Assembly: GCA_963971405.1 (NCBI GenBank)
Contig: OZ020489.1
Location: 33,947,047-34,011,046, forward strand
Direction of reading: 5' to 3'
Length of the DNA: 64,000 nucleotides
Source of the DNA: Psococerastis gibbosa
Lineage: Eukaryota; Arthropoda; Insecta; Psocodea; Psocidae
Part shown: in pieces, positions 1 to 10,700 of the stretch
Position numbering within the stretch: position 1 is the first letter of the stretch
How the letters are laid out: each line of letters begins with the position of its first letter
Notes under the pieces: generated by a model
What the model was told of the DNA's origin: nothing
What the model saw: only the letters and a program-made list of their open reading frames with translations
Database searches by the model: none
Made by a program: the position numbers and the translations under genes

Positions 1-350
1 TTGAACCGAATTATTTTCCTTTTTACGAGGAATTACACAAAAGATTCTATTATCTGTTGAGACCCTAAAGGTCTTTTCTCTGTCGTTTCTTCTCTACTTA
101 ATAATTAACTCTTTCCTCCGTCCTTCTTTTTTTTATTAGGAGAGAATATTGCCAGGCTTAATCGCAGCACCCCAGATTGATGAATTTTATTATCTTCTAA
201 AATTTTCTTATTTTTTTTTATTCACCATTACTGGATTACTTTTGAAGGAAGAACTTTGTTGAAATTTTTATTAGAGACGCTATGTCTTATTTGTCATTTT
301 TATAATTGCGGATAAATTTTCTACCAATTACAAAAAAAAAAAAAAAATGA

Positions 351-463
351 AACAAAGGGTTCGTTGGACTTACATTGTAATTGTTCAAGGCCCATGCCTC
401 TATTGACTATTTACATTTAACGGAGCAGGCAACGTAAGTCCAACTAACCCTTTGGGCTTTGTT
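351..463. repeat. Family J fold-back element, copy 1
   Basis: The ends are inverted repeats of the form AACAAAGGGTT then GTTGGACTTAC, facing GTAAGTCCAACTAACCCTTTG. Other copies or ends lie at 34802, 35047-35194, 54913-55100 and 56250-56515. It is a short non-autonomous element of unassigned superfamily. No clear target duplication was seen. Confidence 0.6.
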
Positions 464-549
464 ACATAGTATTACACTATTACCACTAACCTTTGTCAAT
501 GTAATTAAAAAAAAAATTACCCGGCGTGATAACCCAATGACGATCGAGT

Positions 550-740
550 CAATGGCGGATCCACGGGGGGGGGGGGGTCAGGGGGTCATAACCCCCCTAA
601 ATGAGTAAATGCATAGTAAATTCATAAGATACATAGTAAAAAAAAATTGAATAAAACTCAACTTTTGAACAAAAAATTTACCTTTTAAACTTACAAAAAA
701 CTTGTGACCCTCCCTAAATTTTCGGCTGGATCCGCCCATG
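550..740. mobile_element. hAT-like MITE with poly-G subterminal tract
   Basis: Imperfect terminal inverted repeats CAATGGCGGATCCA and GGATCCGCCCATG bound a 191-bp element. It is flanked by GATCGAGT and TATCTAGT, a 6 of 8 match that suggests an 8-bp hAT target duplication. A run of about 12 G sits just inside the left end. A reverse-complement relative lies at 31225-31380. Confidence 0.6.
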
Positions 741-1361
741 TATCTAGTCCTGAGGACTAGTAGAGGATCCTTTCTCTTGACCACTGTAGCCATATAAATC
801 GGGCCGTAGGGAAGGAACTGGAGTTACTTCTACTATATGTACCATCCAGAACAACATTGTTGTTCAGAAAGATAACTAACTAGTTTTTTTTTTTAATTTC
901 TATTTTTTCTGTGTGCTACTTATTCTGTTTCATTCGACGGAGAACTTTTTTCTGATGTTTGTGATACCAAAAAGTCATTTCGATATTTTTTTAAAAGTTA
1001 CTTCCCTTTAAATCAGCAAAAGCGATATTACCTTTTACTCCCCGTATCATTTGCTCCACATTTTTTGAAATAAATTGCCTTATTTCTTTTTATGAGTTCC
1101 ACTCATTATTTTCAAACTAGTAGCCAGGAAAAGTAAACAATAATTACAATATTACATACTGTACAACTCGTAAATGGGTTAGCATACAATACAAACGCAA
1201 GCGGCGAATAACATTGCTACAATCCGAACTAAATAATTTATAACCACAGCCCCCATAAATAACGAACCAAGAAATACAAAAGGGTGTGGAAATGTATTAG
1301 CAATGGAAATCGTCCCAAAGAAGATAATACATAAAACAGTCAGGGGATGATACCTGTAGCC
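741..1361. other. No gene recognised
   Basis: AT-rich sequence with T runs. No convincing exon, RNA gene or repeat end was seen. Confidence 0.5.
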
Positions 1362-1547
1362 TTAGCCTTGTAAGGTCATTTCAATACCAACTTTTCCAGC
1401 GTTTGCCTCTGGACAAAGCGGCTCCAGCCATTTGTGACGGGGCCCCGCATCTACACTGTTTTCTTTAAAGGTCACTTGAGCAAATACTTGCTGAAAATTA
1501 TTATTTTCATTTCCCTTAGATGACATTTTATAATCCCCACCTTCCAT
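1362..1547 (-). CDS. Candidate 5' coding exon, unknown product
   Basis: An open frame on the minus strand has two in-frame starts. The second gives a peptide beginning MSSKGNENNNFQQV and later containing HKWLEPLCPEANAG. The amino-acid mix is hydrophilic and not low-complexity, unlike most chance frames in this AT-rich DNA. Upstream on the minus strand (about 1560-1660) is CpG-containing sequence that could be a 5' leader. Possible splice donors are GTATTG near 1384 or GTATTT earlier, so the true exon may be shorter than the open frame. I do not recognise the protein. It could equally be a chance frame or part of an unrecognised mobile element. If real, the rest of the gene runs off the left of the window. 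Confidence 0.3.
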   Translation of the reverse strand: MEGGDYKMSSKGNENNNFQQVFAQVTFKENSVDAGPRHKWLEPLCPEANAGKVGIEMTLQG

Positions 1548-2079
1548 CCCCGTTGCTGTTCAAAATTGAATGTATTGCCATCTTCTTACGCAACAACTTT
1601 GCCGTCTTCTTAGTTGAAGGTTCGCGCGGTAATTTTACGCGACGGGATTCGTTCTTCTTGCAAAGTTTAGGTAATATTACTCGGAAAATCTGATTATGGA
1701 TTGTATTTCTGGAAGTTGAATAATTTCATTCTGTAGCAGAGGCGAGACAATTCCGCTGGGGCTGACGAACCACACTCAGTTGTTGAGTCTTTCTTTCTCC
1801 TCCTTCCTTCAAAGCACTATATATTGCACATTTTTGTAGGAAAGTTGTGGACTCTTTAAAAGGGTCGATTAGACACCCGGGCTATCAGTTTTTAATGTGA
1901 CGAAGCAGTAGAATCCGGGATGATAGGTCGTGGTCGTTCTGAAAGCGTACTTCCCATATATACTAGGCCTATATAGTTAATGTGACTAACTGCTGGACAG
2001 TGGCAGACAGATTTTTAACATTTAATTGACTTAGGCTAATGCGACGACTAAGATACTCTGGAAGGAATATCGACCAGAG
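1548..2079. other. No gene recognised; possible leader of the 1362-1547 exon
   Basis: About 1560-1700 is slightly richer in CpG than its surroundings. Positions 1898-1922 carry a GACGAAGCAGTAGAATCC segment related to the fold-back at 44760-44912. Nothing else was recognised. Confidence 0.4.
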
Positions 2080-2410
2080 CAAAATCAGGGAAAGAGGGAG
2101 GGACAGAGAGAGTGTCGTATCCGTAGAAATGATGAGCTCTACGTGATATGCCAAGAACCTACGATGGTAGCCGAATTCAAGAGAGTCCGTATATCAGGTG
2201 GCAAGGGCACGTGGAACGAATGCCAGACAATAGGGCTATACGTGCAGCCGTATACAAGGTGACCCAAGGGAGAAGACGAGTGGGACGGCCACGGATGCGA
2301 TGGCTGGTCAAGTTGAATCTGGCGACCCATGGCGTCGATGACTGGTGAAGGAGAGGGCGGGCTGGCGCGATGTGGCAGAGCAGGCCTATGCCCTTCACGG
2401 GCCGTAGCGC
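2080..2410 (+). pseudogene. Broken C-terminal end of a non-LTR retrotransposon polymerase
   Basis: Three frames together give the usual end of this polymerase type. A first block reads RIRRNDELYVICQEPT. A second, in another frame from about 2187, reads WQGHVERMPDN followed by GRRRVGRPRMRW and THGVDDW. A third, after another frameshift at about 2346, reads KERAGWRDVAEQAYALHGP and a stop. At least two frameshifts make it non-functional. The same N-terminal block recurs on the minus strand at 13258-13400. In this family the segment is the tail of the reverse transcriptase ORF, downstream of the catalytic domain, so no active site is expected here. The 5' truncation is typical of target-primed insertion. 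Confidence 0.7.
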
Positions 2411-2521
2411 CAAGGAGTAACGTAGTGATGCGACAACTCCCTCAGGACATTCTTTCACTGCCAGGATCGGCCCATGCGGGACTCAAACCGACGATCTATG
2501 CATTCCGGAGCATATGTCAGG

Positions 2522-2692
2522 CAGGCCCGTACCCAAGGGGGGGGGGGACTAAGGGGGCCATGGCCCTCCTTAAATTTCATAAAAAATAATGTAAGAGTTT
2601 TAGCTAAAACTACTAAAATCCCTACGGATGTACCCATCATTTATAAAAAATTTTGTTCTTGCCCCCCCAATCAAATCCTGGGTACGAGCCTG
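2522..2692. mobile_element. hAT-like MITE with perfect 8-bp target duplication
   Basis: The ends CAGGCCCGTACCCAAGG and CCTGGGTACGAGCCTG are inverted repeats. The element is flanked on both sides by ATGTCAGG (2514-2521 and 2693-2700), an exact 8-bp duplication diagnostic of hAT-type insertion. An 11-G run sits near the left end and a C run near the right. A decayed relative lies at 63071-63222. Confidence 0.85.
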
Positions 2693-2988
2693 ATGTCAGG
2701 CATAGCTATCTGCTGCCACGTTTTACCCTTTCTATCAGAACAATCCATTGCAAGTGAATGTTTTGTTAGATTTCCTCACGATCGCATCCTAAAATGATCC
2801 AAAATGAATCATAGAACATTCAAATACAAACGAATACGGAAAAACACAATACAATTCTATTGCGGTATTATATGGTATAAAACACTGATTTTAGTCTAAC
2901 TGTGGTTCAAGAAGTAACCACCTTGTTATAACCGAAATTAGAGGATATTGAAAAAAACTGGACTTAGCGGGATTCGAATCCACAGTCT

Positions 2989-3378
2989 TTAGGTGCCCAT
3001 TCCATTGACCGGCTAGGGCTCTTTCCAAAAACGGTGACGTGCTAGCAGACATTCAAGACTTAGGTGGCGTTTCCACCGACCTCGCATTGCAGAATTGACG
3101 GAAATGCTTATTTTCCTCTATGCCATAGTTAAAATTGATCAATGATCCTACAGTAAAATCACAAACAAACAAACTAAAATTAAAAAATGGCGTCATGGGA
3201 TATGTTAAGTACAAACATTTTAATAGATTTCTATAAAAAGAAAAATTCTAATTTCCGTCAATGTCATTTGCATTCTACAATGCGAGGTCGGTGGAAACGC
3301 CACCTAAGTCTTGAATGTCTGCTACCACGTCGCCGTTTTTGTAAATAGCCCTAGCCGGTCAGTGGAATGGGCGCCTAA
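2989..3378. mobile_element. Family A long-TIR MITE inserted in a tRNA-like sequence
   Basis: The outer arms read GGTGCCCATTCCATTGACCG and its complement. Inner arms around GTTTCCACCGACCTCGCATT form an extensive fold-back. The left flank holds the B-box-like GGATTCGAATCC (as its complement), and the right flank holds CCGCGCTGGACCGCATCC. Joined across the element, these resemble a tRNA or tRNA-derived SINE split in two. Related copies are at 18408-18797, 21107-21496, 32983-33250 and 48992-49366. The flanks read TTA and TAA, so the target duplication is unclear. Confidence 0.8.
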
Positions 3379-4032
3379 CCGCGCTGGACCGCATCCCCAA
3401 CCAGTGCAGTGTCCTCTAACTTTGGTTGAAAATACAATACTGTTGTATAGTGTCTATCAATACATAAACATCGGATTCTGTGACTGGTGAAGAATCTTCA
3501 TTTTGGCCTGCTATGGTGAGCTCCGCTTTACCCCTACGAGTGAAGAAAATCATTACGGACAAAAATAAATCGAGACATTAGGCTACTAATGAAAAATGAC
3601 TTGTAGGGAATCAACAGGCCACGAGCTCATCTCAGATTTTCAGTCTTATCGTACCTAGATTTCCGTCTTTCTCTAGTCCTTTCTTTTTTAAAGAGTTGTC
3701 ATATTTTTACGTCCCTTATACAAGTTTCATTTGGAAGCATTATGATGTCAGTAGTCTTAAATATAACCAATCGAGTGACCTTGGGAGCCAGGTACGTTAC
3801 ACGTAATAATTTCATTATTGCGTACAGCATGTTATTTTGCCATCAATCTTTACTTGATATCCATTATTTTCTCCAAACCCTGTCGAGTAAATAGAACGCT
3901 AGTTTTTATACTTAGTCTTTAGTTCAGCTCTTTAATGCGCAAATTTTTTCATACGTATACAGGAAAATGCTTACTCCCAACCAATCAATTGTATCCAACC
4001 AATCTTTTCTTTCTTTTTCTTTTTTAAAAAAA
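3379..4032. other. No gene recognised
   Basis: Unassigned sequence ending in a T-rich stretch that serves as the antisense A-tail of the following S2 copy. Confidence 0.5.
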
Positions 4033-4200
4033 GGTTAATCGCATACAAACAATTCAATGAATGTATCCAATTGACCTCTTCAGTCGCCTCACTAAGTTAC
4101 CTAATAGGTACTTGTGTCGAGATACGACACGTCTCCGATCGCATGGCGTGTAGAGACTCGCACAAGTACAAGCACGCTACCACCTGGCCATCGAAGTCGA
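4033..4200 (-). repeat. S2 SINE-like repeat, copy 1
   Basis: Read on the minus strand it starts at the CGACTTCGATGGCCAGGTGG block, which resembles a tRNA A-box region, and ends in GCGATTAACC followed by an A-rich tail. Copies of the same unit occur at 19171, 24667, 25821, 43508, 55749 and 60348. The A-tail and fixed ends fit a SINE. A convincing B-box is not seen, so tRNA origin is uncertain. Confidence 0.65.
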
Positions 4201-5870
4201 TAAATCAAAACACTAGGCTTTAAAGTGATTTCGCAATGGATTTCTACCTAAAAGAAAGACTGTTTCGTCATGACGCTAGTTGTCTATCATCCTCACTCTT
4301 TCTGAAGAAAGCTTTATCTCTGTCTTGCCTACAAGTTTTTTTTCACAAATTTCTAGCTCAATGGTACCGGTACATGATAGTTTCCATTCATGTGTTATAA
4401 GAACTTCAGAATCTTATGCTAAGCGCCGGATAAAATTGTTATACCATTTTCTATTGTGAAGTGAAATGAATTATCTTTTGTCATCGTCACAAAATATGTT
4501 TTAGGTAGAATATTTAGGTCTGTCTTTCGTGGAAGACATGAGTTGACTTTTGGAATTTAATGTTTGGCATGGAAGACACGGAGTGAAAATGAAATGGGAA
4601 TAATATTAGTTACTTGTTCGGCTTGCGTCTGAGAACCGCAGCATCTGCTTCTGTGTATCAATTTTCTTCCATTTCATCATTTTTGGAAAAATAAAAACAA
4701 CTTCCAATGGTGGACCGTCCCGTAATTTTAAATCATTTCGACCATCGACAATTTATTTCACTGAATCGATAGCTGCTGCGTCTTGGGCTGTTTCTATTTC
4801 TGACTAGAATTAATCGGTTTCACTATGTTATGAAATATTTATTTATATATTTTATTTCTGCTTCCTTATTTTTACGTTTCCTGTTGATTTCGAAATTTTA
4901 ACGGTCACAGGACCCCAAAGAGTGGTTTGTACGAAAATTTTATTGGTCCCTGGTCTGGATTTTCTGCCAAACTACTAAGCGGATTTTGTTGTAATTCATT
5001 TATAACATTATTTGGGGGGGTCATCACAAGAAGAGTTAGTTTTAGTAATCTACATGGCCCTATTAGTTGGTTACCTCTTCAACCAAAGTTAATATAATGT
5101 CAGGGTTATATACACCATATAATGCTGCAATATACTGTGTAAAGTATTGTGTATCTATCTACTAATATGTACGAGATAATGTGAAATATACACACTTGAC
5201 CCGAGAGAAGTGAGTACAAGAGAAAAAAAATTCAAGCCATAAAATACAGTAGTATTTAAAATATTCTACCAAATGGATGGTACTGTTGGTAATAAAAAAC
5301 AATGTGTAGTAATATATACAGTTTTTCCCAACAGCAAACGATCGGCAATAAGCAAACAAATCAGAATGATGAATGCCAGCCGCCCTAGTGACGTTATTAC
5401 GCCAAATGCAGCGACCTCAATCACAAAAAAACACATTTCTTTTGTTATCTACCAAATTTAAGCAAAGTTTGCCCCCTTTATGTTTTACATGCCAATTTCT
5501 CACGCTTGTAACTATACTTTTCTCAAAGCAAAAGTTAGGGAAGTTAGGACCGCGGTTCGAATAAGGTTCGATATACATACCTGACTTCACTTCTAGCACG
5601 GAGACTATTTAATGGAGGAAACTTAAGCAGACTTTTGTGGGGCTTGCTATTTGTATTATTTATAGCGGTACAATGGACCTGCTGAGAAATGTCTACCATT
5701 GCAGTGTTTTAACAGGAGTGAGCCCAACTTGACCAAGTTCGTAAATGATTCAAGTTAGGACAGTTAGATAAATCTTGCAGTAGGCTACCTGAAATATTCC
5801 GAGCGGCGACAACTCGTATTCATGCCTGACAGTCGTTGCCATGGTGTTACAAAAATTAAAACCTATTAGT
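4201..5870. other. No gene recognised
   Basis: About 1.7 kb of AT-rich sequence. Short open frames overlap on both strands near 5160-5600 without protein-like character. No splice-supported exon or RNA gene was found. Confidence 0.5.
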
Positions 5871-6030
5871 CAGGACAGTACGGACTCCGACTTTCACCCG
5901 AAAGGTTGTTGGTTTGAGTCACACAGCTACATTTTCTGCATCGGAGGGCATGTAAAGTAGACGGTCCCGGGCCTTCCTAGTTGAGTGTAAGAGAAGGCCT
6001 TATGGCCCTTACTCCACTAGGTTGGCCCAG
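5871..6030 (+). repeat. S1 tRNA-derived SINE, joined to LINE sequence
   Basis: The copy contains the anticodon-arm-like CGACTTTCACCCGAAAGG and a degenerate B-box GGTTTGAGTC. The S1 body follows with the AGTTGAGTGTAAGAGA and GTTGGC blocks. Its 3' end runs without a gap into minus-strand LINE coding sequence (6031-6255), so the S1 tail reads as the antisense of the end of that ORF. Confidence 0.75.
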
Positions 6031-6255
6031 TCATCTCGGTTTTGTACGACGCTCCACCATCTACGGACTCCCAACTCGCGGAGGTCGGTTTCTAGTTCGT
6101 CGTTCCAGCGGTTTCATGGACGTCCCTGCGATCTTCTTGCCGCCATGCTTGCTTTGCACATTTTGTTTGGCATGCGGTCCTCTGACATTCTTACGGCGTG
6201 TCCCAGCCATCTTAGACACTGCTTTACAAAGCGTACCATGTCGCCCGATGTTTCA
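6031..6255 (-). pseudogene. LINE polymerase C-terminal fragment
   Basis: The minus strand reads VRFVKQCLRWLGHAVRMSED, then RMPNKMCKASMAARRSQGRP, an internal stop, then NRWNDELETDLRELGV and NRDDWANLVE before a stop inside the S1-like tail. This matches the usual tail of non-LTR polymerases (RWLGHVxRM, GRPxxRW, DDWxxLVE). The stop in the GRP block shows it is dead. Its junction with S1 is discussed in the findings. Confidence 0.75.
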
Positions 6256-6409
6256 ATTTTGGTGATATACTCACCAGTGCAGCAATGCCCGATGATACAC
6301 TGTCCTGATTTGCAGAAATGGGAGATGCGTTGTCCTCTTTCGATTTATTGTAAGAAAAGAGACTGGCGATACAACGCCCGACGTAATTAATGCCCGGTGA
6401 TGTAATGTA

Positions 6410-6616
6410 TAGTCCACGCAAAATGAGAAAAAAGAGTATGGACATGGAATGTTTAGATCCTGTGCAACACTGTAAAAATATTCTTTGCACAATTTGTGTT
6501 ATGCCTTGCATCCAATGCAACAAGGTAACACAAAATGGTGCAAGGAATATTTTTACAGTGTTGCACAGGATCTAAACATTCCATGTCCATATACTTTTCT
6601 CATTTTGCGTGGACTA
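6410..6616. mobile_element. Family B palindromic MITE, copy 1
   Basis: The two halves are nearly complete inverted repeats starting TAGTCCACGCAAAATGAG, and TA lies on each side. TA flanks suggest a Tc1/mariner-type origin. The loop contains TTGCATCCAATGCAA. A second copy is at 16202-16400. Confidence 0.8.
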
Positions 6617-7010
6617 TACCAGTCCCTTCCCCCTATTACATATACTTCAATATTGTCTATTATTTGATCCAGTAAATAAGGATCTAAAAAAAAAATGGAA
6701 ATTGTAATTACTTAAATTCAGATTCAAATCGTATAGCTTAATCCAACTCAAACGATAAACATTCCAAATAGTTCTTAGATCGAATAAATATTAGAGTGAG
6801 CAATCAGGGCTGCAGTTATAGAACAAAATGTATATTGTTCATTTGTTTAGGCGGCAGTTCCACCGGCGAATTTACTTCATTTGTAATTTGAGATTTTTTG
6901 TTTGTTTTGTTGTAAGGAGACTATTAGGTAGATACTTAACTTATCTACTATAAATTAAGTTATAATATGGTAGCAGACATCATTATAAGTCTCTACCATA
7001 TAATAAGAAC

Positions 7011-8093
7011 CGGCCCGAGTTTACTCGAACATGCTTTCGGGGGGGGTCCGGAACCCAAGGACCCCCTCTGGCAATAATAAATAATAAATAAGGACTTTTT
7101 TTGTTCTATTACTAAGCCAACCTAGCGGAGTTAGGGCTATAAAGCCCTCTCTTACACTCAACTAGGGAGACCCGGGACCGCCTGCTTTACATGCCCTCCA
7201 AAGCATGGCCAGAAAATGTAGCCAGTGTGGGACTCGAACCAACAACCTTTCAGGTGAAAGTCAGAGTCCGTACCACTACTCTACATGTCTTGACTACCAC
7301 TACTCTACATGTCTTGATAATCACCTAGGATATTACCTATCCCAAAGCACTGAATTAATCGATGGCATTGCATATTCTAGACCGGTCAGACAACACATTA
7401 CCACACAGTAATAGTGGCAGGGCACGCAATGCATTTGAGCGCGAATTTTCTATCATTTTTTCAAAAAAACATTTTTTTGCCCAAAACCCAATACTTTTTT
7501 GGGAAAGCAACCTGTCCGATTTAGTTACTCTTTTTAACTCCTAAAACATGCCTGAAGGTAGAAATCATCGATAGAAAGGTTTAGCAGAAAATGTTTTTTT
7601 AGTCATTTTTCATTAAAATTTAGTTATTTTTATTTTTTTAACCCCCGAAGCAAACTATCAAGGGGCAAGCGACCCCCCGCATTTTGTCAACATTAATGAT
7701 GACTAGAATATATGTGAATTTAAAAGAAATCGTTGGAGCCGTTTTTGAGAAATAATTTTTTTAGACTTTTTTTGGAGTTTTTTGAGAATAAAACCCCCCC
7801 AAATTGAGTTAGCCCAAAATAAAATTAAAAATAAAAATGGCCCCGAGGTATGATTTTTGTGAACCTATATGCCACATTTCATCAAAATCGACCGAGTAGT
7901 TTGCCCGGACATCGACGCACAGACTGACAGACATACAGGACAGATAGACAGAGCGACAGACAGCAGATAGACATTTCGTAAAAACCACGTTTTTGGGTTC
8001 CTGGGACCTCAAAACGTGTAAATCCGTTGAAATCTCGGAATCGAAAATTTTGACCATCACAAAGCTTTCCTTATACTACCTATAAATTGGAAA
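7011..8093. repeat. Element G, copy 1 (contains S1)
   Basis: It begins with CGAGTTTACTCGAACATGC and ends with ATAAATTGGAAAGCA. The interior shares blocks with 12405-13192, 19833-20330 and 41740-42464: CAAACTATCAAGGGGCAAGC, the CATCAAAATCGACCGAGTAG block and a GACA-rich microsatellite. There is no coding capacity. An S1 copy is embedded near the left end. Confidence 0.65.
7103..7320 (-). repeat. S1 SINE, copy 2
   Basis: On the minus strand the A-box-like TAGAGTAGTGG is followed by the B-box GGTTCGAGTCC, then the S1 body with the GGGCTTTATAGCCC hairpin. The copy ends in AATAGAACAAAA. The segment CTACATGTCTTGA plus its left neighbour is duplicated at the head. Confidence 0.8.
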
Positions 8094-8094
8094 G

Positions 8095-8095
8095 C

Positions 8096-8129
<34 letters not shown>
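8095..8129. repeat. (AAT)n microsatellite
   Basis: About twelve uninterrupted AAT units directly follow the right end of element G. Confidence 0.95.
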
Positions 8130-8132
<3 letters not shown>

Positions 8133-8888
8133 TAAACGTTTATTTACAAGATCAAATATACAGTTTTTGTAATAATGGTTGCGCTCCCTCGTACCGTGAG
8201 GCGTGTGAGGGTCACGCATTATCTTGGGGGGCTATTACACTGACAATCCTCAGTGTAATAGCCGCCCAATCTAAGTGGTAGGCTACAGCCTTACAAGCTT
8301 AGAATTACTTAAATATAGACAATATAAAAAATATCAATTAAGTGTTTTGTGTTAATTGTTTTGCAATTGAGTGTTAAGTCTTAAGTCAGTGCTTTCAATT
8401 TGTTAGTTATGTGTAGGCTTTATAACTTAATTTATAATAGATAAGTTAAGTATCTACATAATAGTCTCCTTACAACAAAACAAACAAAAAATCACAAATG
8501 AAGTAAATTCGCCAGTGGAATTGCCGCCTTAATACTGAAACTTTATAAACTGGCTATTATACTATGCAGGGAGTATCAGACAAATAAAGACTTATAAAAC
8601 GTGTTCCCCCCTGTATACTTTCTCAGCTTTTAGCTTTCCATCACAACAAAGTCTGTTAGTAATTAAGACCGGAGGGGAAAAATTCTTACAAGTTTACAAA
8701 ATCAAATACCACGCCAAGTATCGATTGTAGAGCTGTCAAAAATATCACATCCCCTAGGCTTAAAAGAAATGCCTCTCTCCATTTACGTGAAACGCAAAAT
8801 CACTCATTGGAGAGAAAAGGAACTACTTTATCATTTATATTAACCGACCTTAGGCTTTGTGGCTGATTCATTGTCCAAGGCTCCACTG

Positions 8889-9377
8889 TAGAGGTGTGTC
8901 GTTCTTACTTGAGCTGTTCTTAAGAACGGTTCTTGAACCATGAACTAGTTGAACCGGTTCCCGACTACAGCAAAAATATTAGGTTCTTGAAGAACGCAAT
9001 GCAAAAGCTTAAAGTAGGCTACTAAAGCAGTATAATATATTTTAACCTACATAAAGTAGGCTACGTAGAAAATTTTCTAACTATCATTTTCTTTTGAAAG
9101 TTCAACGATTGTTGTGAATCAAATATTCTACTTTCACTAATATAAGAAAGAACTCGTAGAAATCCTCCTTCACGAACGCTATAACTATTGGCGAACTGGT
9201 TCTGTAAAGGAACTGGATAGTGGATAAAGAACGATCAACGGTTGAACCAGTTGCCAGTGTTGGGATTGAGCCGCAGCCATGAACCGGTTCTTAAAAGAAC
9301 GCATAAGAACCGTTCTTTTTGAATCATTTGAAATGTGAACGCAAGTTCTCGATAAAACCAAGAACGGCCCACCTCTA
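8889..9377. mobile_element. hAT-like element with perfect 8-bp target duplication
   Basis: The ends TAGAGGTGTGTCGTTCTT and AAGAACGGCCCACCTCTA are inverted repeats. CTCCACTG is repeated exactly on both sides (8881-8888 and 9378-9385). TAGAGGTG-type ends plus an 8-bp duplication are typical of hAT elements. The interior is rich in GAACCGGTTC and GTTCTTAAGAAC palindromes and lacks a transposase, so it is non-autonomous. Confidence 0.85.
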
Positions 9378-10146
9378 CTCCACTGTCTAGAATTAAATTG
9401 TAAGAACAAATTAACGAATATGGTGATCTAGACCCATTTTCCAGCCTACCGTACCTCTTTTTAAAATTTGTTTGCGGGGTTTTATGAATTGCCTATTGCT
9501 TAACGCTTATTTACTCTTAATTTAATTGTTTAATATTTTTACGTTGTAAATTGCTATGCTGTAAATGTAAATGCCTTCGTTGTGGATCCGTTTATTCTGT
9601 TGTTGGCATATTAAACGATATTATTTATTATTTATTTCACAACGACTTTTGGTCTGCTTAACTACATACAGTATACATGTTTGTATTTTATTTTTTATGA
9701 CTAATGAAACTTGTAAGTGTATAACCTGTAACCTGACCATAATTGTTTTGTATAACAAGGACAATAGTCTACTAATTTTTTACATGGGCAATAAGTTAAG
9801 TCTTCCAGCGCCCCTAGGTACCCCATTAGAACAAAATGTTGTGAATGGAAATTGAAGAGAAATATGACCAAAGTATAACGTGTGTCAAGGTATAGGTACT
9901 TTAATTAACTTGGGTAAACACAAAAAAATGCTAAAAAGTAGACCTCAAAGATAGATCAGGATCGATTAACACAAATTTATTTTCCTTGCCTTTCGTTCGG
10001 CAAAAGTTTTGACAACCTTAGAAAATTCAGTACTGAGGGTAATGTCTTTAAATTGCATAAATTTAAATAGTATGAGGTATTTTCTTGACCCCCGAAGCTT
10101 GGCCCCCTGTGCAAATGCCTTGCCTGCCCATTCCATTTATAGGACA
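9378..10146. other. No gene recognised
   Basis: AT-rich DNA with one chance open frame (9571-9855) of membrane-like composition. There is no splice or family support. Confidence 0.5.
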
Positions 10147-10700
10147 CGGCCTGATCATGGCGATTAGGGATTATTATAATACCGGGGTTTATTCAATTGT
10201 TTTAAACAAATGATTGCAAAATGCGCGGGAAATTCAAATTGATAAATTAATATTTTTAGAGAGTTTTTAATTTTTCTCCCTTAGATGTTGACACATTAAT
10301 TAAAATTCTTATTTTATTTAAAATTTCTACCTGTAGGTACATTTTAATGTTTAGGACTATTAGTATTTCCTTCAATTGTTAAACAATGCAACAATTATCT
10401 TGTATTCTAATAATTATTTATTTATTTGAATTTCCCGCGCAAATTTTAACACCGTCACGTGACACCTTACTACTGCAGTGGGCCGATTATGGCGATTGGT
10501 ATTACCTTACTCCTGGGGTTAAAACTGTAAGCAAACAAATTTCGAAAAGCACTTTCCATTGTAAAATTATCTTGTTTACATTTTCAATACCACAGGTTAA
10601 TATTAACCCCGGTATTATAGTCACCATGATTGGGCCGCAGTAGGTATTTAAAAAAAAACAAACGGTATTTTAATAATCCCAAATCGCCATGATCGGGCTG
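10147..10700. mobile_element. Family K nested fold-back
   Basis: The outer arms GGCCTGATCATGGCGATT and AATCGCCATGATCGGGCT are inverted. A second inverted pair inside (10478-10500 and 10612-10635) surrounds a segment containing ACTGTAAGCAAACAAATTTC. The inner segment has a relative at 51455-51583. The element is palindromic and non-coding. Confidence 0.6.

Larger units (their letters stand above)
6847..8531. mobile_element. Interrupted long-TIR element related to family A
   Basis: Arms of about 120 bp at 6847-6972 and 8410-8531 are inverted copies. They begin TTAGGCGGCAGTTCCACC and its complement, and both contain AAGGAGACTATTA. The terminal TTAGGCGG-TTCCACCG resembles the inner arm of family A. 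Between the arms sit a G element, an S1 copy and an AAT microsatellite, so the original element was split by later insertions. Confidence 0.65.

Noticed and set aside
7205-7300. Possible tRNA gene (B-box GGTTCGAGTCC on the minus strand)
   Set aside because: The sequence is the head of the dispersed S1 SINE. It lacks a complete acceptor stem and occurs in several similar copies.
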